Positions 42,601 to 53,400 of a stretch of DNA of 64,000 nucleotides are shown here, piece after piece. Position 1 is the stretch's first letter. Each line of letters begins with the position of its first letter. Both the position numbers and the translations under genes were made by a program. The stretch comes from Alopecurus myosuroides. Taxonomy: Eukaryota > Streptophyta > Magnoliopsida > Poales > Poaceae. The notes beneath the pieces are model-generated. The model had not been told where the DNA came from and searched no databases. It saw nothing but the letters and a program-made list of their open reading frames with translations. The stretch covers positions 12,498,826 through 12,562,825 of the forward strand of contig CM054062.1 in the NCBI GenBank assembly GCA_028641055.1. Direction: 5' to 3'.

Positions 42601-43310
42601 GATGGCGAGCAATGATGGGTCGAAATTTGTTGACGATGGAGCTTGCGGCGTTCCCACACCTCATGTGTGGGATGACTCCGGAAGTCATTTGGATGCCTTG
42701 GCTTCTTGGCCTTCTCGCTAGATGGGGCCTCGATGATGTCCTTCTTGTGGCGCCGTCTTGATGTTGAAGGAGACAATCTTGACGTTGCCAACTTGTCGGA
42801 TTTCTTGTCGTTGCACCATATTGAGGTTGAAGGTAGTTGTCTTGTCTTGGCCTTGGCATTCTCCTTGAAGTTCCTTGGTGGTGAGCATGAACCATCGGAC
42901 ATATGATGTCTTGGCCATCGAAGCTTGGCGAGGAAGTTCTTGTAAGTGAGCTCATCCATGTCGGAGTCGAAGTAGCTTGTGGAGTCGTTGTCGGTGTCGT
43001 ACTCCTTCATGGTTGTGGATGCGTTGTCGGTGTAGCATGGCTCCATCTCGTCATCCAAGCTTGCGGTGTCATAGTTGTAGTAGTGCTTCATGTCATTGGA
43101 GCTCATGGAGTCGAAGTCGTCGTGGTTGTTGTGGTGCTCCTCCATGTCGATGATGCTTGGGGAGGAGTAGTCAGTGTAGAGCTCGATGTCGTGGTCGTAG
43201 TAGTGGTGGTGATCCACCATGTCATGCTCGTAGTAGTGGTCATCCACGATGTCGTGCTCGTAGGAGTGGAGGTCCATGTCTAGCTCGTTGTAGTCGTAGT
43301 GGTCCATCAT
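39111..43310 (-). CDS. L3 long ORF, uncharacterised retrotransposon protein (1399 aa)
   Basis: The longest frame in the window. The N-terminus (residues 1-130) is extraordinarily rich in His, Asp and Tyr. A basic, Ser/Arg-rich part follows. Residues about 345-460 hold four to five repeats of a motif like SLPIFDEDPxERPxxQQ. Residues about 983-1075 hold 22-residue repeats of the type YIPHVKMYLEFDKRVNDND (66-bp period in DNA), with two more FDKRLNFND units further on. The last 195 codons read through the polypurine tract into the LTR, so the natural C-terminus may be near SRGRLFFKGGDD. No zinc knuckle, protease, RT, RNase H or integrase motif is visible. The function is unknown. Confidence 0.7.
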   Translation of the reverse strand: MMDHYDYNELDMDLHSYEHDIVDDHYYEHDMVDHHHYYDHDIELYTDYSSPSIIDMEEHHNNHDDFDSMSSNDMKHYYNYDTASLDDEMEPCYTDNASTTMKEYDTDNDSTSYFDSDMDELTYKNFLAKLRWPRHHMSDGSCSPPRNFKENAKAKTRQLPSTSIWCNDKKSDKLATSRLSPSTSRRRHKKDIIEAPSSEKAKKPRHPNDFRSHPTHEVWERRKLHRQQISTHHCSPSPLPRPRHRQGRGDPLQDHPLRPDILHHPPSPSSTHDYGLHGFVDGARPHSRLPRQNVRHHHNDHQDQGHYQEGALDMASSECLPHLHHNDHRRHPLHHDRHRQTNEDAQHATSLPIFDEDPYEHHHQQQPSGNATNDISLPLFDEDPNERPLRPQLGADATHDLSFPMFDEEPLERPRHQQASEDAPSDLSLPIFDEDPHERPRQQQANGVAIHDSPPTILDEAPHPLDQGIPSHHHQHEEWEPPPHLHQQCAFSSHPAFDKDQEYPRHGHYDTTTSSRQEARDTSPPTPNHNFHERHSMRMNNDLHDQEHEFPSSPQAQQQHQECEAIPPMTQDRHHHAHEDTTLPLYDEDVDACDIVKEAHTLPSSLRHSSSSSSMTQVPTPTIHKRVSNATNEMIMVANQNGDHAYMSEGQYYALHQLALNSLDMPTNGDESVYCNEAENSSRVLTRVLQAYPQDKNQQFNLSRAGVNGSSIIDGGNDELGDTLPLTSKHLMPTSTRPRSSHHSSQGYLHHHHHRPFEDATRHGLHYHIMEMTEPSSTQAMTLPPPPRKPPFPHLKINPRDEMLESSSPHAMTLPTPSNATTSTHPRTSCAKTLEPSSVPSQASSEMSGEREIHHHVSESHKPIMSGKSMSAPRGIAMIATNSEMRVERKTPFVLIDTNGLPTLSPSLLSILQRFGDPIKHLRPHGLLHIHGSPHRMNIDTDLKIWKEHIQLVMIHMEIDKKFYDDASSIHTTQVKIYTAHHKHYDNNAFYAYIPHVKMYLEIHMRIHANDFYIYIPHVKMYLEFDKRVNDNDYHVYIPFVKMHLEFDKRVNDNDHHDYTSTAKMYMNFDTSINNNAPHGVACNQGVKFIYTLPLPQAHPHPSNGDHVKIVITFGLHPPRAYLGMTFDKRLNFNDYTASHDLPQPSKEEHFMIFITFGPPPLRAYRHMVFDKRLNFNDIFVVNIPSTAHKWIDESRGRLFFKGGDDVAHRIQPSTTSIHNKVNSLLSPYVFGDLVNGALPHEYPSTCIGGITPWRPKMVPKILKNISKKVHMKLGRKWVKTASRSELRGGRTEENGAPGLNPRPGRLPLAPGRPPHPTLSLGRPTLGSGRPPTRGSRPPTLASGRAPARGPRPTPRPQAGPKAGCPRLGAASHAGLPRRAAQFCTEMHRFGTVSTHLSP

Positions 43311-44604
43311 GGACTCATCATGGTCATCATGGCCTCCATATGATTCGCTCTAGCTACACATGGTTAGTCACAAGCGCAAGTGTATATATAGAGTGTGAAG
43401 ACATAAGAGCTCAACCTCACCTTTTAGCAAATATTGGAACTAGTGGACCATGCCAAGAGAAACCGATAACCAAAAAGAATGAAGTGACTTGAGTTCTAAA
43501 GATCCCCAAAACACGCTCCAAAACACACACGGCTTATGGGTGGATGGCAATGGGTTAGAAATGTGGCAAGAAGACGACAAATCCAAAGAAAAGTATGTTG
43601 TAAAACGTGGAGAAGAATCAAAGAAAAGTTAGCACGAAAACCAAACCTAGTGGAGGGAAAAAATGATATGGTGGAAACTAAAAACACACCTCACACAAGG
43701 GATAAATGGGGTTAATGTGGCCAATGGACGAGCGGAGACGAAATGTACCTATCGAAGACTAAGCTCAATGCCACACCAACGCAAGGAGGACGCTAGCTCA
43801 AACCACAATTAATTAGAGGCAACAAGATTCGCAATGTGGCAACCGGTCACTCTCTTCTCTTTTGCAACTCGAAGCTTTGCGTTCCTACAAATGATAGCAA
43901 TTGGCATCGATCATTTTCTTCTTTTGGCTCTTTTTTATTCTTTTGCTCTTTCTCCTTTTTTTTTGATTTTTCGCTTTTTGATGGATGATGATTCCCAAAT
44001 GCCAATGCCTACTCGAACTATTCTCTCACAAGCGCAAAACTCGCACTCTTGGTGCCACAAATGCGATGCCAAGCGATGTAAAAGAGCTAGTCCAAGTGGG
44101 TAAGGTACACAAAGGAAGGGGTTAGTTCAAGCGGAAGCAAGTTATACCTATGCGGTGGATGATCACGGGCTTGCGGCCGATGGATGTCGATGTCGTGTGG
44201 ATCCGTTGATATAGATGCGTAGGCGATGTCGATGGAGACGCGTAGGAACTTGCCTCACTCAAATCGGAGCAACGCCGACAAAGAAAAAGAAGATACAAAA
44301 TCTGTCCAAGAATCGAAGAGCAGGATTTTTCTGGGATTCTTGCTCAATTTCGAAATTCCTCTCAAATCAAGAATTTTTTTGGACAAATTCGAAGAAAGTG
44401 GCTGAATAGAAAGGTGGGGAATGGTCTTTGGCAACAAATCTATGAAATAAAACCACGAAAAACTCAACAAATCGAGAGATCGGTCGAAATCCCTTTTGGC
44501 TATTTTTGGTCAAATTTTCGAATTTATGGTGGATAGAAGAAAAATTGGTGGATGGGGAGGGGGTGGGGTGTCGGATTCGTGTCAATCTAGCTCTGGATAC
44601 CAGA
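43311..44604 (-). other. L3 leader between primer-binding site and ORF
   Basis: Non-coding, about 1.3 kb, matching the L1 and L2 leaders. Confidence 0.65.
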
Positions 44605-45583
44605 TGATATAGGTGTTGACCTCTAAGTTGGCCCGATCTTCACGAATCGACAAGAACACACGAAGAACACACGAAGAACGCGAAGAACACGATGAACTCA
44701 TACACACACACACACACACACAAAAGGGGAAGATAACTCGTGAAGCCTACGAGGGATCGCAAACCCAAGTCAACAATACGCTAATTGAAACCGATTCCTC
44801 TCACCGGCCGGTCCATCGATCCAACAGAAGCCGCAAGGGGAAGGTTGGCGAGAACTACTAGAGTCACAAGGTGAAAGAGTACCTCCTTGGAGAGATCTTG
44901 ATACAACCCGATAGATGAATCTATGGAGTAGCCATGGATCCCATGGGGGAGGTTCTCCACATGGGAGGAGGAGCAACAAGCTCAATTATATCTCAAAGTC
45001 AACTCTAACCCTAGAACTAGCCACCAGAGTCCCTTATATAGCCTAGGGGGAAAGGTGGGTCAAAATGGTGCCAAAACGGTGCATTTCCGTGCAAAACTGG
45101 GCAGCCCGGTGGGAGGAAGCGCCCAGCCTGGGGCAGCCGGCCGGGGGGCCGGCCTGAGGCCGGGGTGGAGGCCGGAGCCCTCGGGCTGGTGCCCGGCCTG
45201 GGGCTAGGGGAGCCCGGCCTGAGGCCAGGGTGGGAGGCCGGCTCCCTCAGGTTGGTGGCCGGCCTGAGGCCAGAGGAGGCCGTCCTGGCCGGGGGTTGAG
45301 GCCGGGGACCCCGTTTTCCTCCGTTCTTCCTCCTCGGAGCTCCGATCTTGACGCTGTCTTCACCCACTTCCTTCCTAGCTTCATGTGCACCTTATTGGAT
45401 ATGTTCTTGAGCATCTTGGGCACCATCTTGGGTCTCCATGGTGTGATCCCGCCTATGCATGTAGAAGGGTATTCATGAGGTAGAGCACCGTTCACCAAGT
45501 CACCGGAAACATACGGAGATAGGAGTGAGTTCACCTTGTTGTGTATCGATGTTGTGCTTGGTTGAATACGGTGGGCTACATCA
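44605..45583 (-). repeat. L3 right LTR
   Basis: 979 bp, with an expanded CA microsatellite at about 44702-44721 and a shorter GC-rich block than L2. Confidence 0.92.
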
Positions 45584-46191
45584 GAGTTGGATCGGGTATT
45601 ACAGGAATACAAACCGTACAATGACTAAACCTAACAATCTACGGTCATCTGGATCCTTGAGATGCAGATGGGCTTGTAGCCGGCATTGCGAATGCAGTGT
45701 CGCGCTTCGTCCCATCTGGGCCTTCGGCCTTGGGCCCGCCCCTCTGGTCTGGCTTCTGGATGCCGGTAGATACCCCTTCCCAGATATCTCCGAGAGTAGC
45801 CTCAGGGAAGGCTAAGGAACTTCTCTTATCCATTGATTTCTGTCAAAGCTGAATGGCGGAAGTTGGTTCCTGAGTCTTCCCCCTTTATCGATGTTTAGTT
45901 TTAATGTGGTCCGTCATCCAGTAGAAAAGACGGATCTTCTCAGCTAAGTTTCCTCCGTGTGGGTGTTCTGCTCTAGGCAGAGCGAATTAACAGCCATAGT
46001 GCACGTGGCACCATTATCGGGGCATCAACCCTGACAGAAACGGCATGTAATGATCACTCCGCCAATTCTGGCGCAGGAATCGAGGAGACGCCCCGAGTGG
46101 CAACGGTCACACGCGTGAAACGCGGTCAAATCGTGCCACGCGTCTTGCATCCAAGCGTGCGACCGTTGAGGCCGAGGCGGCCATTCGGAGC
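45584..46191 (+). mobile_element. Element E, region upstream of its gene, unit 3
   Basis: Equivalent to 16719-17335. No gene is seen. Confidence 0.45.
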
Positions 46192-46199
46192 TATAAAAG
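46192..46199 (+). promoter_or_regulatory. TATA box of element E gene, unit 3
   Basis: TATAAAAG, 135 bp before the ATG at 46334; the surroundings match units 1 and 2. Confidence 0.65.
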
Positions 46200-46333
46200 A
46201 TCCCCCGAGCCGCACTCCTTTCCTTCTTCTTCCACACGCACCTTCATTCGCTCCATCTCCATTGCGCCTAAGATTCCTCCTCCGCATAGAGAACAAGCAA
46301 GAAGAAAACTTCCGTAGAGACCAATCCGAAGGC

Positions 46334-48563
46334 ATGAGTAGCACAATGGCCTCTGGAGATGTTCATTCCGGTAGTGATGAAACAATGGAGGGGGAAGGAT
46401 CCTCCATGGAGGCAGCGGCGACGGCCGCATCAAGCGAGGCACACATTACTTCTCCTTCATCGCCCATGGCCTATCCTCTGGCCGGGAGCGTAGCGGATTC
46501 AGCGCCAGCATCCGGTGCATCTGCCGCAGCGAAGGGGAAATTGAAGGCGGCGGACGACATCGCTGCTCCGAAGCTCGATGCCGGTGGTGACGACGACGAC
46601 GGAGCCGAGGAAGAAAGTGCCAACGGGTACTGGATCCCTAGCTCTGTCACAACGCCGAATAATGGGTTCCTGCCAAGGAAGAAATGGCAGAGCGTGGAAG
46701 GTGACACGGAACCCAAGCCCCGGGACGACGAGCACGTCGTCCTCTTATCGCATATGCAACGTGGGTTAGGACTCTTGTCGTCCGCCTTTTTCCTCTCCAT
46801 CCTCGATTATTACGGCGTCCAGTCTCACAACTTGACGCCCGATGCCATTTTATACATTTTCGCCTTCCAGGTCCTCTTCGATGGCTACTTAGGAATAGCC
46901 CCGAGCCTAGATTTCTTTAAATATTGCTTTTATGTGAGGAGAGAGCCAAACCGCAAATGGGGGTTTGAAGGTGTGTGGAACCATCTACCTCAACCTTCAT
47001 CGGAAGAGGGAACTTTGGTTCCTCAAAGATCCAAAATCTGAATCCGTTAAGTATTGGTCGTCCATGTTCTTTTACGTGGAAGATGTGCCCTCCCCGAGGA
47101 AGACAATGGGGCTTCCGCAGTTTGTCAACGGCGCGGCTGTCCCTAGGGACAGTTGGAAGGAGGACGCCGTACAGACGCTTCCGGTGAATCTGGAGAAGAT
47201 CAAACGGGGGATCACCAAGCTCACTACGTCAGAACCCGAACTCACCAGAGCAGAAACTGTGCTCTGCTGGTTCCGTCGTAGGATCCTGCCACTTTCCCAT
47301 CGGGAGGGCAAGCTGATGAGTGCTTTGATGAGTTCGACAGGCTTATTACGGGGTTTGGGGCAACCTAAAGCCAGAAGATTAAAGAATAGTGCTTTGATGA
47401 GTTCGACATGCTTATTCCGGGGTTTTGAGCACAATTTTGTGCCTACCCCACTTCCTCGTCAAGCAAGGTGCCTACAGGCTCATACATCTATCGGGAGGGA
47501 TTCACCTTCCGCCCTAAGGAAGTAATGGACGAAGGGTTTTCCTTTCTTGGAACCCAGTTCCAGCGCTACAACAAGGATTTCCTGGAGGTGCTGGGGCATG
47601 TAGGCCATATGAATACGGTAAACATCCTTATCCCTTGCCCCAGAGTAATTTTTCAAATTTTTGTCGGATGATTACTCTTATATTCCTATTGGATTTTGAC
47701 TCTGCTTTCCCTTTTCTTTTTTGTTTTACGTCCTAGAAGACGATTGAGCAAGCAAACGAAGAAGTGTTTTCCGCTTTGAGGGAAAGCAACAAGAAGATGT
47801 GGAAGATGGTGAGTCTTCAGAAGGAGACGAACAACCAAGGTAATCTTGCTTTTGGCTTTTTCCTTCTCGTTTTTAACTTTCGGCTTTTCCTTTGGAATTC
47901 GAGTTTTTTACCTTCTCCTTTCTTAGCCATTATTGAGGCAGCCAAGGAGGCCCTCTCAAGCGCTGGTAATGCCCAAGGGCTACACGATGAGAACCTTCGC
48001 CTTTCGAAGGACTTTGAGAAATCTGACAGAGAGTTCAAGCTCTGTCACTATTCCCTTTGCACGGCGGAGACAAAAATAGCGGAGCAAGAAGCGCAGTCCG
48101 TCAAGGACGCAGAGGCCATCTAGGACCTCCCGAAGAAACAGGGGGATGCATTGGACGATCTCAACGTCCTGGACATCGAACTTCTTGGTAAGACTTTTCT
48201 TTTTGTCCACTTTTACGCTCCTTCTTTCTGCTTTTTTCTTCTTTCTTCGCAGTTTTGTCTAACATCGAGATTTTTTCCTTTCCAGAGGAGGAGGACAAGA
48301 CCAAGACCCAGATTGACAATATACGGGCATTTTCTGCCTACCTTGCGGAGATTCGTGCATCCGGGAAGAGATTTATTGCTAAGTTTCTTCTCGGGAAGAT
48401 GTTGGAGCGGGTGACGGAGCGTGCGGTTGCGCCGGATACTGCCGTTGAGACGCAAGACGGTCTCCTGCGTTCCGCTGCCCGTGGTGGGGCGAAGATGGCT
48501 CTAGGCCTTCTTCGTTTCCATTATGTGGCTCTAGGCCTGCGAAACATCGCGTCGCCGGCGTAA
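46334..48563 (+). pseudogene. Element E gene, Transposase_28-like, unit 3
   Basis: Same exon-like layout, frameshift (near 46970) and TAG (48121-48123) as the other two copies. It has the extra stretch of about 100 bp found in unit 2. A one-base difference there (GGGGTTTGGGGCAACC against GGGGTTTGGGGGCAACC) keeps the second frame open longer (46965-47525). Confidence 0.7.
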
Positions 48564-49185
48564 ATGCTTGGCGTGCTATGGACGGCCATCACGTCACGTT
48601 GAAAAGCGGGGAAGTGCGTTAACACGGGGTGACCGGCCTGCTGCATGACGATATAACTCTCGTCTATGGCTCTATGCCGGCTTCTCTCTATGACGAGCGG
48701 GACCCTACTGTCGGGAGGGATGACCAGACAATGTCCGGCGCTCTCAAGAAGGCCCCCAAGATTGAAGGGTGAGCTGGGTGTGTCGGACATAAATTTGACG
48801 GGTGGACACGCCTAGGGTTGCCGCTGTGTGCGGTTTTTTGATCCGGACCCCAATGAGCAATTGGGGGGCCGTTCGAAGGTGCAGGTGGATATGCTCTTAG
48901 ACGTGAGAGACCATCTCATGTCCATCCGCCCTTCACCTCAGTGAAGGATACTTAGATGTTCCTTTCGTATCGCCACGATTTACACAGCAGGCAGGATGGC
49001 GTGCACATCGTGTGGATCATGGCAAGCTTCGCGCGCCTGGAATGTTAGGAACTAGGGCTAATGAACAAAAGTAACGAGAAGAAAAAAGACGTACGGTTAA
49101 CACGTTGCAAAACACCGTCGTCTCCCTGGTGTGTTCCTCTCTTCTTCATTGTGATCCGGGGCAGGTCCAGCAGATTCACTCGGCC
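48564..49185. other. Element E downstream sequence, unit 3
   Basis: No gene is seen. It ends at the junction with unit 4 (49185/49186). Confidence 0.5.
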
Positions 49186-49579
49186 AGTGATTGCTATATT
49201 TTTTTTTGAAGAAAATGACCAAATGTTCATTCACCAAACGAAGCAAAAAAAGATTGAAGTCTATCAAGTATCAACTGATAGATTGCTAATTGAAAGGTTA
49301 TCATTCAACAATTAGATTGAAAGGCTTGAGAAACTGAGCACTGGCTCCGACATATGTGATCGTCTATCAAGTAGTAGGGATGCACCCAGGAGAAAAATTG
49401 AAAGAAAGATTACTGATTGCAATTCGAAAATTTCTTTCTAAGACAGCACTAACACTACAACCGTATTATTTACAAAGCTCAGGAAAGATTAAATCGATTT
49501 CCTTGCTTGTTACAATCCGTCACATCAGGCCTCATGCATATAGCATTACAAAGATGTGTGGACAAATCACTAGCTACGT
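49186..49579 (-). other. NAC4 3' flank
   Basis: Homologous to the other NAC 3' flanks. No gene is seen. Confidence 0.55.
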
Positions 49580-50590
49580 TTACATCAACTGATCATGGAG
49601 AGGTGCCTCCGAACCGCACGGGCCTAAAAAGGATAAGAGCTCGTCGACGTTCTCCGGCAGCTCAAAATCCATGAAGGACTCATCGAACGATTCTTGACCA
49701 AACTGTGGTAGCATCCATTCCGGCGCAGCAGCATCCATCACGCCTGGGGCTCCTCCTTGTCCTTGAACTGATGATGGTGCAGCGCTGTGAGCTCCGAGGT
49801 TCATCCTGCTCCCGTCCACCAAGTCTTGATGTGTCGATGCCCCGCCGTAGTCTGTGCCCGACAAGAAGAACGAGTCTTGGCAAGAATACTGCTGGTGCTG
49901 GTACTGGTATTGGTATTGGCATTGGTAGTCTTGATCTGAGCAGGAGGGTGCACTGCCGCCATCTTCATCGTCTACGGGATCCACTGTAGGGAAGACAGAG
50001 TTGGACGCAGAGCTCTGCTCCTGGAGAAGATCGCGCTCTGCTCTCGCTCGCGCGTAATCGTCCGGCTCCCTCTTGGCATTCACCCCATGACCACCGAATC
50101 GGATGCGATACAGCCTCAGCGACGACGAGGCCAGATCCATGGGGGCGGTGATCGAATACTCGTGCATCACCCATCCCGTGCTGCCCTTCTGACCGTCGAG
50201 GTGGAAGCTGAGCATGTACTTCTTCCAGGTGATCTCCGACTCCATGCCGCTGCCACCGTCAAGGACGCGCAGCCTGTCGCCGTCCACCACGGGCTTCTCC
50301 CCTTTCCAGGTTCCGCCGCCGACGCAGGAACGTCTCTGCCGACCGCCCTCGTTGTGGATCGATTGTCCGTTGGCGAAGAAGAAGGCCTCGTTGGCCTTCG
50401 GCTTGTGTTTGTCGACGAGCTCCCACGGCAGCGCGCTCAACGGATCGTCCTCGAAGATCATGCCCTCTAAAGGGAGCTGCTGGCCCAGGAGCCGAGGGAG
50501 AAGGAAGTACTCCACCAGCTCTTCGTCCTCGGGGTTGAACTTGAAGCCAGGCGAGAGGCCGAGGCCGAGCACGTCTTCCGCCTCCTCCAT
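49580..50590 (-). CDS. NAC-domain transcription factor, copy 4 (NAC4), most diverged
   Basis: 336 residues, intronless, start ATG at 50590. A TAG lies in frame upstream, supporting MEEAEDVLG as the true start in all copies. The NAC domain is complete but has private changes: Pro32 for Arg in subdomain A, Leu54 for Pro, Asn80 for Ser, Pro100-Val101 for Phe-Leu, Asp132 for Asn, Ile163 for Val and Val170 for Glu. The linker contains an added VFPTVDP stretch, longer than in NAC3. The acidic C-terminus matches NAC3. The gene is open; the changes could alter DNA binding or simply reflect greater age. The TATA-like box is at 50692-50699. Confidence 0.9.
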   Translation of the reverse strand: MEEAEDVLGLGLSPGFKFNPEDEELVEYFLLPRLLGQQLPLEGMIFEDDPLSALPWELVDKHKPKANEAFFFANGQSIHNEGGRQRRSCVGGGTWKGEKPVVDGDRLRVLDGGSGMESEITWKKYMLSFHLDGQKGSTGWVMHEYSITAPMDLASSSLRLYRIRFGGHGVNAKREPDDYARARAERDLLQEQSSASNSVFPTVDPVDDEDGGSAPSCSDQDYQCQYQYQYQHQQYSCQDSFFLSGTDYGGASTHQDLVDGSRMNLGAHSAAPSSVQGQGGAPGVMDAAAPEWMLPQFGQESFDESFMDFELPENVDELLSFLGPCGSEAPLHDQLM

Positions 50591-50784
50591 GGCGCGATTT
50601 GCTATGCTAGCTAGGGTTTGCTAGATCGAGTTTCTTGCTACAAGAAATGTGAGGCGTGGTTTGGAACGTGGTTTGGAAGCAGACGTCCTAGTATTTATTC
50701 CCCATGCTGGGTATGGTACGGCGACGGATTCTTTCCTAGCTGGATACGAATTCCGAATTGGTAGAAACTTGCTGGCAAAGTATT
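50591..50784 (-). promoter_or_regulatory. NAC4 proximal promoter
   Basis: Shared with the other units up to about 50784, including the TATA-like box (50692-50699). It has a short deletion after the TATA region (GGGTATGGTACGG for GGGTACGTAGGGTACGG). Confidence 0.45.
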
Positions 50785-51806
50785 CACGTCAACGGATTCC
50801 GAATTCCGATTTGTCGGGTAGACACGCCATATGTTTGAGAAAACATGCATGGATCCGAAACATGCATGGAAAGTTGTCTCCCCTAGTGTAAAAACGAGTA
50901 CCGGAGTTGCTATCCGAGTTGATTTCAAAAGGCAAGAAAATATAGTGGTTACCAACCGGCGTCTCTGTACGGGAAAACAGCCCGCCAAGTGGGTCTTTTG
51001 GATTTTTAAGTTTTATTTTTATTTTTTAAATGGCATTAGTAAGTTTAAAAAACAAGAATAAATCCGTGGATGTATACATATAGCAATGAATTCTACTAGT
51101 GCGCAAAAAACTAATACGATTTTCTTTTTTTATTATAGGCTGAGCAAAAATGACATAACAGTGGATCTGGCCGCAGTGAACAGTGCACATTTAGAGAACT
51201 TGAATTTTGTCATATTTGTTATTTTTGTGTAGCCTAGAATACAAATTATGTTTTATCGATTTTTTGCACAAGAGTGGAGTTCGACATTATCTACATCTAT
51301 TATTTTTGTTCTAAACATTTTAAAACTTTGATATGGAGATTTTGAATTTTTCAAAATATCAGACTCCATGGAGGCCAAGCTTTCTTTGGAATTTTCCCAC
51401 TATTACATGCGCGGAGTCATTTTGCTCCTTAAACCGGATGAAGACTCTGTCATCCTCAATTGATTTTAGAATAAATAACCTATACCGATTATATAACCCA
51501 TCCTCTCCCCCTCCCCCCCTTTGCAACAGGTAAGAAACAACACACCATGTACAACACATCACCAGTGAGTGGGAGATGGTAAAAAAATGTGCAAAACCAC
51601 TAACAGAAGCAATAATCATCAATACGCAATGACTCCACGGATCCGCTTGTTGTATGACATCACTAACAACCGATTCACTACCGACTTGCGTATAATAGGG
51701 GGTCGGTGTCGATGACTCATATCAACAAATATCTCGGGTGAGCCGGTAGGGTTTCGAGTAGAGGAACGATATAGGCGCTGGCGGATATGACGGCTAACAG
51801 GGGCAC
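50785..51806. other. Unit-4-specific sequence upstream of NAC4
   Basis: About 1 kb that takes the place of about 375 bp in unit 3 (roughly 36325-36698). No gene is seen. It keeps two CATGCATGGA motifs (about 50844 and 50862). Its middle (51165-51370) is a diverged version of the AT-rich tail found at about 52795-52965. The right part (51620-51806) is unrecognised, repeat-like DNA. Confidence 0.6.
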
Positions 51807-52970
51807 AATAATACCCGCTTTTGCTCCGTGTAGAAAAAACGGTTCGTTTCGAAAAAAAAAAGACAGATCTCGCCGGAGATGTCGCCGGAGACCTGTAGCA
51901 AAAAAATTGCTACAGTAGCAAAAAGTCAAATGTCGCCGGAGCAATGGCCGGAGACTTTTGCTCGCCGGAACAATGGCCGGAGCAAAAAAATTATTCTAAT
52001 ATAGCAAAAAAATAACGTTATTGTAGCAAAAAATTTATTCTATTATAGCAAAAAATCGGACCTCGCCAGAGTTGTAGTAGCAAAAAATTTGTAAAAAAAA
52101 AGCAAAAAAAAAAAAGAAAAACGTATTGTAGCAACCATTTGTACAGAAATTAGGTAGCAAAAAAAACTCCGGCGCCGCGGCCTTGGCGATGATCTGCCGC
52201 ACGACGTCGAGGTCCCCCGCGCTGCGTGGCGAGGTGGAGCTCCTCACCCGGCGTCGGTGAGGAAGCCCGCAGCTCCCCACCCGGCGGGCAAGTGGGGCTT
52301 CTCGGCGCCGGCGCCATGGGGGCCGCATCGACGGGAGGGGACGACGGCGGCGTGAAGCACCACCACCACCTGGCGGAGGCGTACGCGCAGGCGTCGTCGA
52401 CCGGCCGCACCACCCTGGCGGCGCGCGCGCCGCAGCCAGCCTCGGACCCCGGCCTCGCGCTGCGCCTCCCCTTCTACTCCGGGGACGGGTCGTCGCCGTC
52501 CGCCGTCGGCCTCCTGGTCTTCTTCCTGGGGGCTGCAGCGCCAAGGCCTCCTGGCATTCTTCCGTCGGCGCCATGGGGGCTGCAGCGCCAAGGCCTCCTG
52601 GTCTTCTTCCGTCGGCGCCATGGGGGCTGCAGCGCCAAGGCCTCCCCGGAGTTCTCCACGGGAGCGGAGGCGGTTGAGGAGGAAGATGCGGATAATGTCG
52701 CTGCCTCCCGCGTGCCAGCGAGGCGGGGGATCGAGACGCGCGATCCCCCGGCTTATCATCAGCGTTTTCCTTTGAAAAAACATGTATGGATCCACACGCA
52801 GTGGACAGTGCACATTTTGAGGATTTGAATTTTTGTCGGATTTGTTATTTTGTACACACGGCTGGAGTTTGACATCATCTACATCTAGTTTTTTTTTCTC
52901 AATTTTTTATAACTTTGAAATGGAGATTTTCAAATTTTCAAAATATCAGACTCCATGATGCGCAAGCTCT
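51807..52970. other. A-rich stretch, GC-rich gene-fragment-like segment and AT-rich tail, unit 4
   Basis: Resumes homology with the other units at AATAATACCCGC. The A-rich part runs to about 52165. The GC-rich part with three 47-bp repeats ends near 52658, and its 200-codon + frame (52226-52828) is open with no recognised domain. Confidence 0.5.
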
Positions 52971-53400
52971 CACTAGTACAAAACCTCACTTTAGAGCCAG
53001 CTCACTTACATATGCCAACCGGATCTAGCCAATGGTCTCTAATGTGTGTACCATAAGAGCCTGTTTCAAAAACCGATTCTAATGACCTAATCCTTGAGAC
53101 GACTAGAAAAGAAACCTGTCTCTATCACCACTCACGGGCCGACAACGCCGACCACTTGGCCATAAGTTCCCTTGAGTGGTGTTAGTGGTGTATCATACGA
53201 CTGCTTGAAAATGTCAAAGACGGGACCTCACCGGTGTTAGTGCGGTAATCGTGGGGACACAAATCGGGTCGGTGTTGGCGAGAAGGTACGGTCCAGAGCC
53301 TCCATACGGCTTTCTGAGTGAGTTCATTAGCTACTGTCCACGCAACTAGAGTTATTTTTTCATGTTGGTTTTTGTATATACGATGAATTATCAACAAGGC
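52971..53400. mobile_element. CACTA-like transposon end, unit 4
   Basis: Starts CACTAGTACAAAACC and is nearly identical to the unit 3 copy. Confidence 0.5.

Larger units (their letters stand above)
38685..45583 (-). mobile_element. LTR retrotransposon L3 (non-autonomous, intact ORF)
   Basis: LTRs are 38685-39696 and 44605-45583, with GAGTT at 38680-38684 and 45584-45588. The primer site is at 44591-44602 and a six-G polypurine tract lies next to the left LTR. This is the best copy for describing the element: both LTRs, both priming sites and an unbroken ORF are present. Confidence 0.94.
34723..49185. repeat. Tandem unit 3 of the NAC array (14,463 bp)
   Basis: Same order of parts. It carries the only fully open L ORF. 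Its NAC C-terminal half is of the unit 4 type. Confidence 0.93.

Noticed and set aside
44702..44721. CA dinucleotide repeat as a functional element
   Set aside because: An ordinary microsatellite within an LTR that varies in length between copies.
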